Of a stretch of 64,000 bases of DNA, positions 26,001-37,200 are shown piece after piece. Positions within the stretch are counted from its first letter, which is position 1. Each line of letters opens with the position of its first letter. The DNA lies in assembly GCF_964275005.1 (NCBI RefSeq), contig NC_092701.1, forward strand, positions 33,358,520-33,422,519, written 5' to 3'. The translations under genes were made by a program, and so were the position numbers. Under the pieces are notes generated by a model. That model ran no database searches, was not told the origin of the DNA, and worked only from the letters and a program-made list of their open reading frames with translations. Origin of the DNA: Diadema setosum. Taxonomy: Eukaryota > Echinodermata > Echinoidea > Diadematoida > Diadematidae.

Positions 26001-28913
26001 ACATTTGTACATACTGAACAATATCTGTCCATCTGAATTAACATTTCATTGAGTAACACCTTTCACAGAAAATGTGTATTAGTATCATCTCACTGTCATG
26101 TACATTGACCAAACTTTCTAATAAAGGAAAATTGAAAATATGCAAAGTCTGACCCACCTGAAATGCTGCAAATTCTTCATCCATAATATTACCGAGTGGT
26201 GGGTCTTCATTCTCTCTGCCTTTACAGGTATGGCTGTTTGTTGTCGTAGCAGGTTTGGTTGTGATGTCATCAACATAGCTCAGCAGTTTGCTCTTCTTCA
26301 GAGATAGCAAACTCCCTGTGGAAAAACAATACATACAGCAGTACAGAGTGTGTCAATCATTTGATCTTGCACATGTTCACTCTTCCACTTGTAAAAGCAA
26401 TGACAAAAATATACTCGCATGTTCATTGCAATCTAAATCAACCGAGTTTTCCACAGAAATGTCAACATTGTGGTATTTTGTTAATAATAATTTGTAACAC
26501 ATATGTTGATAAAATTTCACACAGATATAATTTCCACGACTTTACAAGCAAGAAGATCAAATGTGACCTGCTACAACAAAAGGATCCGAAAGTCGGGGAA
26601 GGACAATTTTCTGAAAATTGCATGACATTATTCCCGTACTCGTCTACTTCAATTTCATATAGATATAGCACAACTCATTACAGAACTCAGTTGCGGAGAT
26701 ATTGATGATTTTATTAGCACATGTAAAGTGGTTGAGGAAAACAGAGTTTCGAGAAAAACGCCTTTAAAGTTATCCTTCCGACGCTATCATGATCTAGGGG
26801 AGGCGAGGCAGTTTTCACCCCTTGACAATAGAAGGTATGTTTCTAGCAACCTCCGCGATGTTCATTCAAGCTTAGCACCAGTGGTCTACGTACGACCAAT
26901 CAGTGATCAGGGGACCGTTTCATGAAACTTTTTGTCAGTGATTTACACTGACAACTGTTAAAAGCTACTGAAATCCTTGCGTCTGATTGGCTGATAGCAA
27001 ATTTGTCGGCGAAAACCTCCGACGAACTCGTTGATGAAACACCCCCCAAGTTGCCACGTACTGACCAATAAGATCACTCCGTCGTTGCTAGGGGTGGAGT
27101 CTAGCTGCGGCGCTAAATCCAAATCTTCGGACACGTTTCTGTTACGTTGAAAGTCAAAAAATCATGGCCCAGAAAAACGCTAATTTCTTGCCTTTCCTTT
27201 GATCATTTAGCTTCTAAATTTCGTCAGATGATAGACAAAACATTAGAGTACAGAATTATGCCAAAAACAGAAATCCGATTGTTTTGACCAATTTTGATGA
27301 TGTGACTTCAAACTCAATTTTCTCGGCTCAGCCGTCAGCGACTTTAGGATCCTTTTGTTGCAGCGGGTCACAAATCATCCCAGGTGATGATGGATGATAT
27401 ATTGGTATATTCTTGGAGAATTGTGATTTTACAGCTGTTATAAGACATCACAATCTTGTTTCATAATTAGGGAGCTTTGTACTCTGATTATGAATAATCA
27501 TATATAATAATATTTTTTATTTTTTTTTTGCAGGTGATGGAAATTGTGATCAATTTTGTTTTTGCGATTGGTCTGCAAGTATTTTGATGCTTTTGTGGAG
27601 CTCTTGTTATGACCCAAGTCTGAACCAAGTAGAATTCATTATGTTGTTGTTCGGAAGGGTACCTAAGGGCTGACAATCTCTTGCTCTCAAGTGAATATGT
27701 TGTCAAGATGTGCATAACACTTGAATACACTCTTTGAAACAACCTTTAAAACTGAATACCAGGGTACTGACAGCAATATTATCTTATTGACATTTATAAA
27801 CAAATTCCCTCAATCTGAAATTTGCATACCCCTGAGTACCTTGAGTGAGCTCAATGACTTCTCTCAGGTCCTTTTGAAGCTGTGTGAGGTTAGCTGCCTC
27901 CTCGCCACTGGCATTCTGGCAGATTGCTTCCACCTGCTGGAGCTGTTTTTATGGCATAAAAAGAGGTACCGGTATTTGAGATGTTTATTTTGAGGGCAGT
28001 GCGGGTACATGTATACAGGTGATTAAGAGCCATTGAGAAGAAGAATGAGACAGATGAAAAACAACGACAAAAATGAGGATAATACTGTATACAGAAAAAG
28101 GAGTGTTAGGATAGAAAGAAAAAGGAGTGTTAGGATAGAAAAAAAAAAAAAAAACATGTGGAGGAAGATGAAATGCCACAAGATTAACATAAGGGGACAT
28201 AAGGTAGGTGAATAGTGAGAGATGAATACAAGAAAACACGCAAGGAAGAAAACACAGAAAAATTAGGAACAAGAAAACAGAAAAAAAAAATGCTAACACA
28301 GTAAACAATATTTTGGACAAGATTGGAATATCTTCTTTCTTCTTCTTTCTTTCTTTTTTTCTTCTTCTTTTTCTCCTTTTTCTTCTTCTTCTTCTTTGGT
28401 TTGACTGTGCACAAAAGCCTGTACAGGTTAATTTCTACATACATTTCGTATGTAGCATATCAGGTCATCCAAATTTTTGATGGTGTTCACTGTTATGGTA
28501 AGATAGTGGTCGAATTATGGGCCGCTTGCGTTACTGACAGTAATTATTCTGTCTGCCCTTCACGCTGTTCAATCGAAACTGAACTAGCCCGACCAGACGC
28601 TGTGCGAAGCACACATCGCCGCCATTTACAGTAATAGTACCAGACTGGTTCTGGACTGTGTATAGTTAAAACCGAACATGCAAAAGTAAACAACGTATGG
28701 GACTGAGACACCCAACAGAACACTAGACAAGAGACTCTAACTACTCTGATGATATACTTAATCTTTGACACTCGGAAGTACTAATTTCGCTGAAGTATGA
28801 CGATATTTGCCAACATTCACTCAATACAAAATTGTCAAGAAGGATAGGGTTACGAAAGAACCAACCTGTTGCTTATAAGCGGCAATTGTTGCCTCTAAAG
28901 TTGCCTCATCCAT
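17086..28913 (-). CDS. ZGPAT: ZGPAT, CCCH zinc finger / Tudor / G-patch protein (complete)
   Basis: In vertebrates ZGPAT is a nuclear protein acting as a transcriptional repressor (with NuRD) and in late tri-snRNP/spliceosome maturation. Exons on the minus strand, 5' to 3': 28866-28913, 27840-27942, 26158-26315, 25237-25533, 23508-23608, 22662-22724, 22019-22179, 21394-21673, 20996-21060, 20064-20252, 19184-19296, 18174-18253, 17086-17224. The phases join to 598 residues. Order of parts: N-terminal coiled helix (MDEATLEATIAAYKQQ, then LQQVEAICQ); acidic linker about 104-202; CCCH finger about 220-240 (CPFFFKGECRF, then ECRFSHG); Tudor-like domain about 258-310 (CLAKYTDDIWYPAEV); acidic serine-rich stretch; G-patch about 385-430 (HTRGIASRLMAKMGYEIGKG, then LGKNGEGR); a lysine-rich run; and a C-terminal coiled coil ending HRDGHKKLTIF, which parallels the human HKKMTEF end. 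Very long introns hold several repeats. Confidence 0.96.
17700..17886. mobile_element. TGTTATAAC-rich MITE fragment
   Basis: A short segment repeating GTTATAA motifs, with one end reading GTTATAACGGAAGTGCACT and the other CTGTAACGAAGTCCTCGGG. These look like degenerate inverted ends. It lies in the last intron of ZGPAT. Boundaries are approximate. Confidence 0.5.
18419..18510 (+). mobile_element. 92-bp TTAA MITE, family C copy 1
   Basis: A tiny element bounded by TTAACCTGTTGAGG and CCTCAACGGGTTAA. It contains the palindrome GAGTATACTC beside GGGCAG and an ATGGGAA block. The TTAA termini point to piggyBac-type insertion. Confidence 0.75.
18825..19049 (+). mobile_element. Foldback MITE, TACTGTTAACGCTGTT ends
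   Basis: A 225-bp segment in a ZGPAT intron with terminal inverted repeats TACTGTTAACGCTGTTATTT and AAATAACAGCTTATACAGTA. It resembles families A and B in its ends but has a different interior. Single copy here. Confidence 0.65.
20322..20414 (+). mobile_element. 93-bp TTAA MITE, family C copy 2
   Basis: Same structure as the copy at 18419: TTAACCTGTTGAAGACGAG, then AATACTCGGGCAGGTGTCAA, and ending CCCCAATGGGTTAA. It is in a ZGPAT intron. Confidence 0.75.
22938..23138 (+). mobile_element. Foldback MITE, family A copy 3
   Basis: A copy within a ZGPAT intron, with ends ACTGTAAAACGAGG and CATGTTTTACAGTA. It is very similar to copy 2, so the family was probably active fairly recently. Confidence 0.78.
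23650..24448 (-). repeat. Modular repeat element with 160-bp tandem units and CGGA/CCGT run
   Basis: TGTCCCCACCGG at the left and CGGCGGGGACAA at the right are inverted ends. Between them are four units starting near 23676, 23819, 23981 and 24139 (spacing 143-162 bp). Each contains AGCATTTTGTAGCAAAATGT and a run of GGTCAAAGGTCA. A CACACGGACGGACGG run follows at 24305-24393. This is the mirror layout of the 14308 element. It lies in a ZGPAT intron. Confidence 0.72.
26555..27375. mobile_element. 821-bp inverted-repeat element, CAACAAAAGGATCC ends
   Basis: The left end ATGTGACCTGCTACAACAAA and right end TTTGTTGCAGCGGGTCACAA are inverted copies, both followed by AGGATCC. No transposase frame is visible. 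It contains a second, nested element at 26911-27047 and lies in a ZGPAT intron. Confidence 0.72.
26911..27047 (+). mobile_element. MITE with TTTCATGAAAC ends, nested copy
   Basis: A 137-bp foldback, GGGACCGTTTCATGAAAC to GTTGATGAAACACCCCCC, with internal TTGGCTGATAGC. It is related to the copy at 56609 and inserted inside the 26555 element. Confidence 0.68.
28332..28398 (+). repeat. TTC/CTT polypyrimidine tract
   Basis: A 65-bp almost pure C/T run of TTCTTC and TTTTTC in a ZGPAT intron. On the minus strand it is an AAG purine run encoding only a spurious lysine/glutamate frame. Confidence 0.9.
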
Positions 28914-30087
28914 CTTCTCTTCATTGAGCTCCTGTGCGAGGTGACGGCGCTAGCTACGGACGCGGCAGCGGTGCCGGTGACGGCCCAGCCGGCTGCGGTG
29001 CCGGGGAGGGAGCGGCGCGGAGGCCGCGGTGATTCAGCTTCAGCTCCAAGGTTGATCCAGCGAGCACGGCTAGCTTCACAACATAATTTACTGCACGTTC
29101 GCGGCGGATCTTCCAGCGGTGCTAGCTCTGTAGCAGTGCAGTGACCCTTGCATAGCCGCAGTAGTGTGTGTAGTGTCTGTCCATTTAGACATCTCCAGTC
29201 ATTTTCCGAGGTACGTATTACACAGTATGTAAACGTCGTCGTCGGGGCTGCTGGCGCTGGAGATGAAAGAAACAGCGAACAAGCTACAGTATGATGGCAA
29301 CAAGTGGAACTAACCGCCAGTAGACATCAATCTCGTATATTTATCTAAATTCCTGTGTGGGCCAACCTGTGACAGCTGTGTGAGCAGGTGAGTACAGAAT
29401 CTAAGCTATCCGAACTTTTGATACACGTAAATTTTAATCTCATTCGTCTCATCACATCTCGATCGATCTCGAATGAAATGGCCGACCCATGCCATAGGAT
29501 AGCCATACATGCATGCATAGTAGGCCCTCTTGGCTGGTGTACATACTCTGTGTGTATTTCTAATTCTGCAGTATGGCCCAGTATTTTAATTCTATTCGAT
29601 ACGGAATGAAAATCATGAAAACATTGGAAATTGTGTATGTATGCCTAACCATATAACAGGGGCGGATCCAGGAATTCCATAAAGGGGAGGCGCCTTTGCC
29701 AAATTAAGGTAATATTAAGGCATTAAACGGATTAAAGGGGGTGCACACAACCCCCATTTTTCTTTTTATTTCTTTTGTTTTAACCAAAAATAAAGAGGGG
29801 GCGTGTGCCCAGTGCGCCCCCTCTGGAATTGTCACTGCATAAAGCCTATTCAAATCAAAGGTAATTTATGACGAGCGCGCCTTATTGTGATTGTAAACTT
29901 TGATTAAAAAGGGCTGTAACGTTAAGGGAATGGCTGATATAGCTAAACTGATAAACTTGTTAGTGTTACACTACACAGTACAGCTACAGTATGCTTTTGT
30001 GTGCGGTCAAATTTTAGCTCGGGAGGTTGATCCTTGGTGCAGGTTATTTACCATGTGATTTTTCTTTCTCTGTTTCAATGAAAACAG
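28914..30087. promoter_or_regulatory. Divergent promoter region of ZGPAT and the 30088-30586 ORF, with a hAT-like element
   Basis: The stretch 28930-29160 is GC- and CpG-rich, unlike the AT-rich surroundings, and lies directly upstream of the ZGPAT start codon. On the plus strand possible untranslated exon ends are seen at about 29209 (followed by GTACGT) and 29387 (followed by GTGAGT). Both could splice to the acceptor at 30085-30087. No ATG in the frame of the downstream exon was found in either candidate. The role as promoter is inferred from gene orientation and base composition. Confidence 0.4.
29657..29837 (+). mobile_element. hAT-like MITE, CAGGGGCGGATCC end, copy 1
   Basis: Starts CAGGGGCGGATCCAGGAATT and carries AGGGGGTGCACAC and GAGGGGGCGTGTGCCC blocks in inverse orientation. 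The right end is degenerate. The CAGGGGCGGATC start is typical of widespread animal hAT-type MITEs; that class call is from memory of such ends. Confidence 0.62.
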
Positions 30088-30586
30088 ACAAACACTCCAG
30101 CTTCATGAAAAGGCAGTGCTTGTGATCAAGAAAGCCAATTCATACGTGGAGGATGTAAGTGAGGTGCATCTGTCACCGAGGAGACCCCTGAGGCCCATAC
30201 ATGCCAGTGGACAGGGACAGGTACGCTATCCTTTACAGCTGTGTCGGTTTGGGGAACCAGCAGGAAACGTGGCGCATCGATTTCTCGGTAGGCGAGCCGT
30301 TGATACGGAGTCGCGGCAGTTCATTCGGGAGCGCTACCAAGACACCTCGGTGGTGATCTTCAAAGATCAGCAGAGGAGGTTCAAGGAGGAATACTCGCGC
30401 AGGACAGCGCCTCCATCTCGTGGCAAGGATGAAACCGACAAACCGGGCACGTCTTGCGTCAAATACAGTCGCTATGGCAACGATGCAGTCTTGGTCAATG
30501 AGGCAGTCTTGGTCAGTGAGGTTGGGAAAGAGGTCATCAAGAAGGATGACCATGTTGTGCAATCGGCCGTCTGCGCTGTCATGTGA
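30088..30586 (+). CDS. Unrecognised protein-coding exon, start unresolved
   Basis: A 166-residue open frame runs from an AG acceptor at 30087 to a TGA ending at 30586. Its composition is richer in G+C and charged codons than its flanks, as expected of coding DNA. It reads QTLQLHEKAVLVIKKANSY, then a proline/arginine patch, GRRAVDTESRQFIRERYQD and a KDQQRRFKEEYSRR helix, ending in VVQSAVCAVM. I recognise no family, signal peptide or membrane segment. The frame has no ATG before its final methionine, and the two plausible upstream exons (ending 29209 and 29387) stay open in frame but also lack one. It may start in an unseen exon, use a non-AUG codon, or be a noncoding transcript. A poly(A) signal lies at 31245. 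Confidence 0.45.
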
Positions 30587-31244
30587 ATCTGTGTAGTAGT
30601 TGTGTTCAATGTTGTGCCACTAGGAACCTCTTGTCAATAGCAATAACAAGATCTGGTTTTTGTAGATGTACATGTCATACCTCACAGGAAATATTCCTCC
30701 CTTCAAATCTTTCTGTATATATTATACAGCTGAAACCTGGCAAATTTTCTCTCAAAAGTCATAAGACACCTGTCCTGAGTGATATGCTGCAATTTTCTGG
30801 CACTAATACTGATACCTTCCTTTCATGATATTTTAATGTATTCCAAAACATATCTTGCAACAACTTTAATAATTGTCGTGCAGTATCCTACATTCAAATT
30901 TTAATTGATCCAAAGTTCTTGAAAATTGAATTTGGTCTGCATCGCTTAATACAGAATAAATCTGCCAATGTTTAAATCTGACACAGCAGAAGCAAACCAT
31001 ACTTGTGATGCATGATCTTTTCATTTCGACATCTCCACAAGCACGTCCAATTCTGTAGTTATACTCTGGACTGTCATATGTTTATGCCAAATTCTATTTA
31101 CATTAAAGCAATTCTTTATCTATCAGCCATTGTTTTTGAAAAGTATTTGCATGCAGTATTCTCTCACTAGTACAGTTTGATGTCATTTCTTGCCAAAGCA
31201 CTTGTTTGACATACAATGTCCTTGTAATCCTTGGTACAAATGTA

Positions 31245-31250
31245 AATAAA
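31245..31250 (+). terminator. Candidate poly(A) signal AATAAA
   Basis: AATAAA followed by a T-rich stretch, 660 bp past the stop of the unrecognised plus-strand ORF. It is the first well-formed candidate signal after that stop. Assignment to that gene is inference. Confidence 0.35.
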
Positions 31251-34200
31251 GTACTTTTAGATTATAGGTAGGTTGACCAATTTATACATTCATACCGCTT
31301 AATGTAATGGTTCTTACAAGTTTATATCATGACTATTATCACTATAACATTTACAGACCTGCTGTATTTCTCTGACTATTAAAAGACATGTACATGTATA
31401 ACTCCTCATTCTCTCAAGAAGTTTCTGGAATACATGAACTGTATAGTGTATCTGTGATGTTTAATGGAATTTTAGAAATAAGCCTATTTCTTAACACTCT
31501 AAAAACAAAACTGGACATGATAATGGATAATGTTTGAAGTCAAAGTATTATTGGGGGATAATAGAATTGGTACATGTTCAGAAAGCCTTTCTGTGTTGCC
31601 CACATCTACAGGTATTGTAGATGTAGGCTGTAAAGTGTATACCTCCAGTTACAGTAATATGGACCAATGTTACAAGAATTGTTACTGTGTATTTATTCTA
31701 AAGCTTCTTACCAACACCAATAACAAACAACAAATGTTTTCCATAGTAAATCTCTCTGTAAAAGTACTTTGACAGTTTGCATTATGCAGTTCAGTACAAT
31801 GAGTACTGACTGTAATCTAACTTTATGATAGGGGCTTTGCTGATACATTATGACATGAATGACACAGATTCAGCCACCCAATAGCTACACAGCATGCACA
31901 TGGTGATAGGCCACAGAAGTAAATCTCTGTATATTCGTTCTGATAACTGCAGTGGTCAAGTTCTGTGGCATACAGCTGGAAATATGACACTACCACTGAT
32001 TTCACAATATGATGATTTACATTTTCCCCCAAGGAAACAGATGTCCAGAAATGAAGTGTTTCTGATACATTTTGTAAATCATATCTTGTTCGTGTTCTGA
32101 ATATTGAAGACATAAATTTGTGCATGCATTCTAGCAATTTTGCCTGTAATTTTTTTTTTTTTGTATTATACTGTAAGTACTCTGCAATGTAGATTTCTGC
32201 ATAGAGAACTGTCATTGATATCACATCACCTGTGACAAGAGAGCAATTTACCGATCGAGAATCTTTGATTTAGTTAGTAATTTAATAACCAAATGCATAC
32301 TGTACTGATTGCTTTTACAGAGGACAAGTAGTTTAAATCCCATGAATCAATACCAAAAGCAGCCTTGCAAAGTGGATTGCTAAGTTTAGCTGCACAATTT
32401 AGGTACAAGTTGGTGTCAAGAAACATCAAGATTTTGCAACAAACACTGCAACAAACACTGAAAATGGGCTTCACGATCATAAACATGCACACACACACAC
32501 ATACAATGAAGTTTCATGTTTTTTGTTTCAGAAAATATGGACTATATGTTCTTGTCACTGTGCAATGGAGGAGGGAATGAATGATGTGCAAAAGTGCAGC
32601 TTTGTCAGTGTTGTGGTTAATTTACATCAATTGTATGATACAAATATTGCAAAGTGAACAAATCAGGGAATATGTCAAGTATAGTACAGGGTGTACACAC
32701 ATGCCAGCTTTGAATGACTTTGAGACATTCTGCCAACTTTTGCACCTTGGTACAGCTGTACAATGAAGTGGTTATGTAAGAGCTGAACATGGAGATCAAT
32801 CTTAATAATGTTAGATGACCATGTCAATGATTGTGAGGACATGTACATTAACATGTAAATGTGTCTGCAATTTGCTTAGAAGTTCCCTTTTTTGTGATTT
32901 TGCTTTGCTATTGAAGGAGGCCCTATTGATATTCCTATAATCAATATTTGGATGGACATACTTTGAAATTTATGTGGTAGTGTAGTACAACTGTTGATGA
33001 GGTATATTTTTCTTTCACTCATTTGTTCATGGGCATTGGTTCACATTTTTGAAAGACAAATTTACATGGTATGGAAAGGAAAGTTGTTTCGCAAGAAGCT
33101 ATTGTCACAAAAGCATCAGATGAAACAAAACAAAACAAAAAAAAGACATGTGTACCGGTATTTTGTACCATCAGTGTGGTACAGGTAGTTTGTTCTGGCG
33201 TATAGGAAAAAGATCAGTTGATGACAAACCAAGTGTTTAATTTGTAGGAAAATGTAACTTGTGAAACCAAAAAAAAAAAACCAACCAAAAAAACAACCCA
33301 AACCTTTACATGAGAGTGATGTTTCAGATTTTCCCATTTACTGATCTTTTGCATACTTGGTTTTAAAGCTTTCCTTTGAGGTACAATGATTTAGTGCTCT
33401 GCACATTACTTCCCTTTTAATATTTAAGATACCTTTCCCTGTTTGGTATGCTCTGCATTGATTTTGCAGTCATACAGTACATGTACATTGTAGCACTGAT
33501 ACAGATACAGATACCTGTGATTTCTAATTGTACATTGAATTCTTCTGCTCCAGAAGTTAGATTCAAGTTAACTTTCAGTTATCTATTATTATTATTATTA
33601 TTTTTTTTTTTTTTAGGTTATTGTGAGAACATTCTTTCCCCAGAGTTGTCAAATTGTAGCTTTTAGATTCACTCATTCAGTACAGAACTGTACTACAAAG
33701 TTGGCATATTGCAACTTTTGGCTTGCTTATTTGCTTTCCAAACTATTGTGAAATGTCAAATTGTGTAAGATCAGCAAATTATGGTAGGATACAAAGGAAT
33801 TATGATATACGTGTACATTGATGTACAGTCTTGGGTAGGAAAGGGGAAAATAGGTGTATTAACTAGAACTAAAGTGTAATCTAGGATTGATTTGATAACC
33901 AGATCATAGTTTTATTGTTGCGTAAGGGTAGTGACACTCTAGAAGATCAAACAGGAGAAGCTCAAATACATTTTGTTACAACTTTGTACCTTACCTTGCC
34001 AAATAACCCATTAGGATAATGTTATTTTAGGTGGACAAATACAATTTGAAAAATAATGCTGTCATTTTCTTTTCATATCTGTGAGCACAATATATTTTGA
34101 TAATGCACAAATGCAGAGCTTATCTTTCATACTTGGGTTTAATCAAAGAGCAAGGAGAGAAAGCAGATTTGGAAAGAGGACCAAAATCAGAAACACAGAC

Positions 34201-37200
34201 AAAAGAATTGTTTAAGTCATTAAATGAAAGTAACATGTGATATATGTGAAAGGCCTGCATTTCAAAAATATTCCATCTCAGAGGAATTATGATTACATTA
34301 TTTATTATAGCAGCAATGTTTGGTATTTAAAGGAAACATTCCAGTATTTACTTCAGGAAATTTGTGTTCCTTTCATTTTTATTTCACTTTCATTCATTCA
34401 TTCATTTTTCATTTTCACTTTTCTGATCAAGTCAATGGGCTTTCAAAGAAACTGCACTCAATGCTTGCTATGAAGATTTTTTAGTTGATTGCCATTTTAA
34501 GGGAAAAAATCCCATGACCCATTTGCATGTAACACCTTAAAAAGATCTCTGTAGATTCTTTTAAAAATCCACTTGGTTCATAGAGCATATAGCAGATGTG
34601 TATGATTTGAAAATGTGAAAACAAAGGATGACATCATAAAGCCTGTCAGTAACACTGCATCATGCTTGTATTCTGTATGTTGCACGTGTACACTGGATGA
34701 GTTAACAATTCCATAAAAGAGACACACCTAACTATATGCAGACTTGTATGTGATAGAGTCCACACTGCCAACTTTGATATATGAAATCCTCTAACAATTG
34801 CACCATTTATTGCCAAATTAGAAGTTTCTGCCAAAATTGTAGATTTGTTCACCATACAGAAACAATGTCCACAAAAAGTGGTTCTTTTCTCATGTGCCGT
34901 GATGTTGTTACCTGAAATGAAATGACTTGTGGTTTATACAATTGTATGATCGATACAAACCAAACAGGTAAAGTTTATCATATGGGGCAAAACGAAAATG
35001 CTCTTGCATTGTGCGACGTTGCACAGTCAATATGTTGGTTATTTGTGTTTCTACCCATTGTGCTGTTCTAGTCATTTGTACTGACTGTTCTATGTTACAT
35101 GTAGATACTGAGTGACCAGCAGGGCAAGTTCATTAATTGTACTAGCCTACAGGCATGTCTTGGTTGTCCTTGGCAAGCAGGTAAATACAATCATAGCTCG
35201 TTGCTCATGAGAAACAAAGTAGTGAAGTCCCTACCACACAATCAGTATGCTGACAGTAAATGATTGAGGGACGGTAATTCTTTTGCAGGAGATAGTAGGA
35301 ATCAGTGGATGTATTAATATTTTTATTCAAAGTATAAAAAGCAGAAAATAATAACTGCTTCTTGATCACATGAAGTGGAAGATGGAATTATTGACTTACA
35401 TGTAGATGCAGACCATCAAGTATTAATTTATTGCAGGAAATTTGTTTTCAGTGTTTACCTTTAAAATCCACCTGTCTGCATGCCATCAAAGACAAAGGCA
35501 TTATAAGTTTGTTTGAAATATATACAAGAGCTGAGGAAGTAGTTATTAATTTATCATTTAATTTACAATATTGCATATTGTTATTCTCTGTAGTCTTGTA
35601 GTCTTGTACTATATTTCACCCAAACAAATCACTTTTAGTGATTGCTGTGTCTAGCTTTGTGTAAATAAACACATTGCAGATTTGTTTAATCAGTTTGAAT
35701 ATCAATGCAATAGTGACTATAAAAGTTAGCGATATTCTAAAAGGTTGTATGCTAGATATCTAAATGTTCAGTCCATACATTGTAAATTACTCCAGTTTGT
35801 GAAGTTTTAGGTGGTTGTGATTTTGTTTTAGCATTAAGTATACTGGTGCAATATGCATAACTTTAGTTTGCAAAGACATTTTACATTATAAGCTGACAAT
35901 ATGTATGATAATGAGTGAAATCCTCACAAACTTTCAAAATGGCAACTACACAGAAAATGAAAGTATTTCTCCTGTATTGGCTTGATGTCTATGTGAAAGA
36001 GAAAATTGTACGTATAGATGTATCATGTGATTACAGCTGTTGATGGTTAATTCTGGAAGGATGGTTTCATCAAATAAAAAAGGCACATGGTGATATTGTG
36101 GTACAGAGAAAATCTTGTGACTGATTTTAATATTCCCAATCCCATCAAACTTTACTGTGCAGTATGTCCAGGACTTGTAGTGGTCTCTGAGTTTTGTCTT
36201 CCATGTTTTGTTTTCCATGTCACAACCACAAAGTATTAAATGTAATTTTTGTCTGTGTTAAAAAGCATATCATCCATATGCTGAGTGTTACACCTTCATG
36301 GCAATGGTTTTATTTGCAGCGTTTTGTATGGCTTTATAGTCAGTCCTCTTGAAATGGTATAATGCCGGGATAAAGGAGATCATACAAAAAAAAAAAAGTC
36401 ATGATGGACTTGCTTACGTCTTCTTTTTTTTTTTTCTTCTTATTTCCAGTATGCCCTATGAGGAAAGAAAAAACATGGATGGGTGTTTGTATGTTCTTTG
36501 TGTACTATGAGTGTCTTAATGTATTTCTTTGTGATACATTATGATGTAAAAGCTGTGAATATTTTGTGGGTTACATTGGAGAGATGATGGAATTGGCAGA
36601 CAGCTCACATTATACTTGTGCCCCCGGCATACTGCGCAAATTGACAGATATTGTAACCCTGGCTTTCAACAATGATGATTTTTAGAATCAAAGAAGTCTA
36701 GTCTCGTATAATGTCATACTGTGTATGCCTATCAGCTTGTGTGCATCATACATGTACTTTGCAGATCAGGACTTGTTAAACACTTGTGTTTGTCAGTGGG
36801 CTTGGTTAAATTTGCAATCGATAACTACAGCAACAATGTGAAAATATTATTATCCCTTTCCAAGACCACTAACATTAGAGGTGATATGCATTGCATTTGC
36901 ATTAAGGGACTGTATTTTGGTGCATTGTAAAGTTTGCAAATATATCAGTCAACTCATGAAATGGGAAAAACTGCAAACACAGCAAGATATAAACAGTGGC
37001 ACATATGGTACCATGTTACTGTCATCCACTCTCCCTCCTTATCCATCTTCTACCCCCTCACCCCCACCTCCAAGCTTGAGTTGTTGTTGTTTTTACTGAG
37101 TCCTCACAGTCAGGTTGCTCTTTAAGATGTCCTTAACCCTGAACTGTCGTTTGCTGAGAGATGACACGATTACAATGTGAGTTGCCGTGCAGGATGAGGC

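Noticed and set aside
28184-28444. Lysine/glutamate-rich minus-strand frame
   Set aside because: It comes from the AAG/TTC tract inside a ZGPAT intron.
29929-30046. First coding exon (MADIAKLINLL...) joined to the 30088 frame
   Set aside because: The phase could fit, but the implied intron would be only about 45 bp with a weak donor, so I do not accept it as the start.
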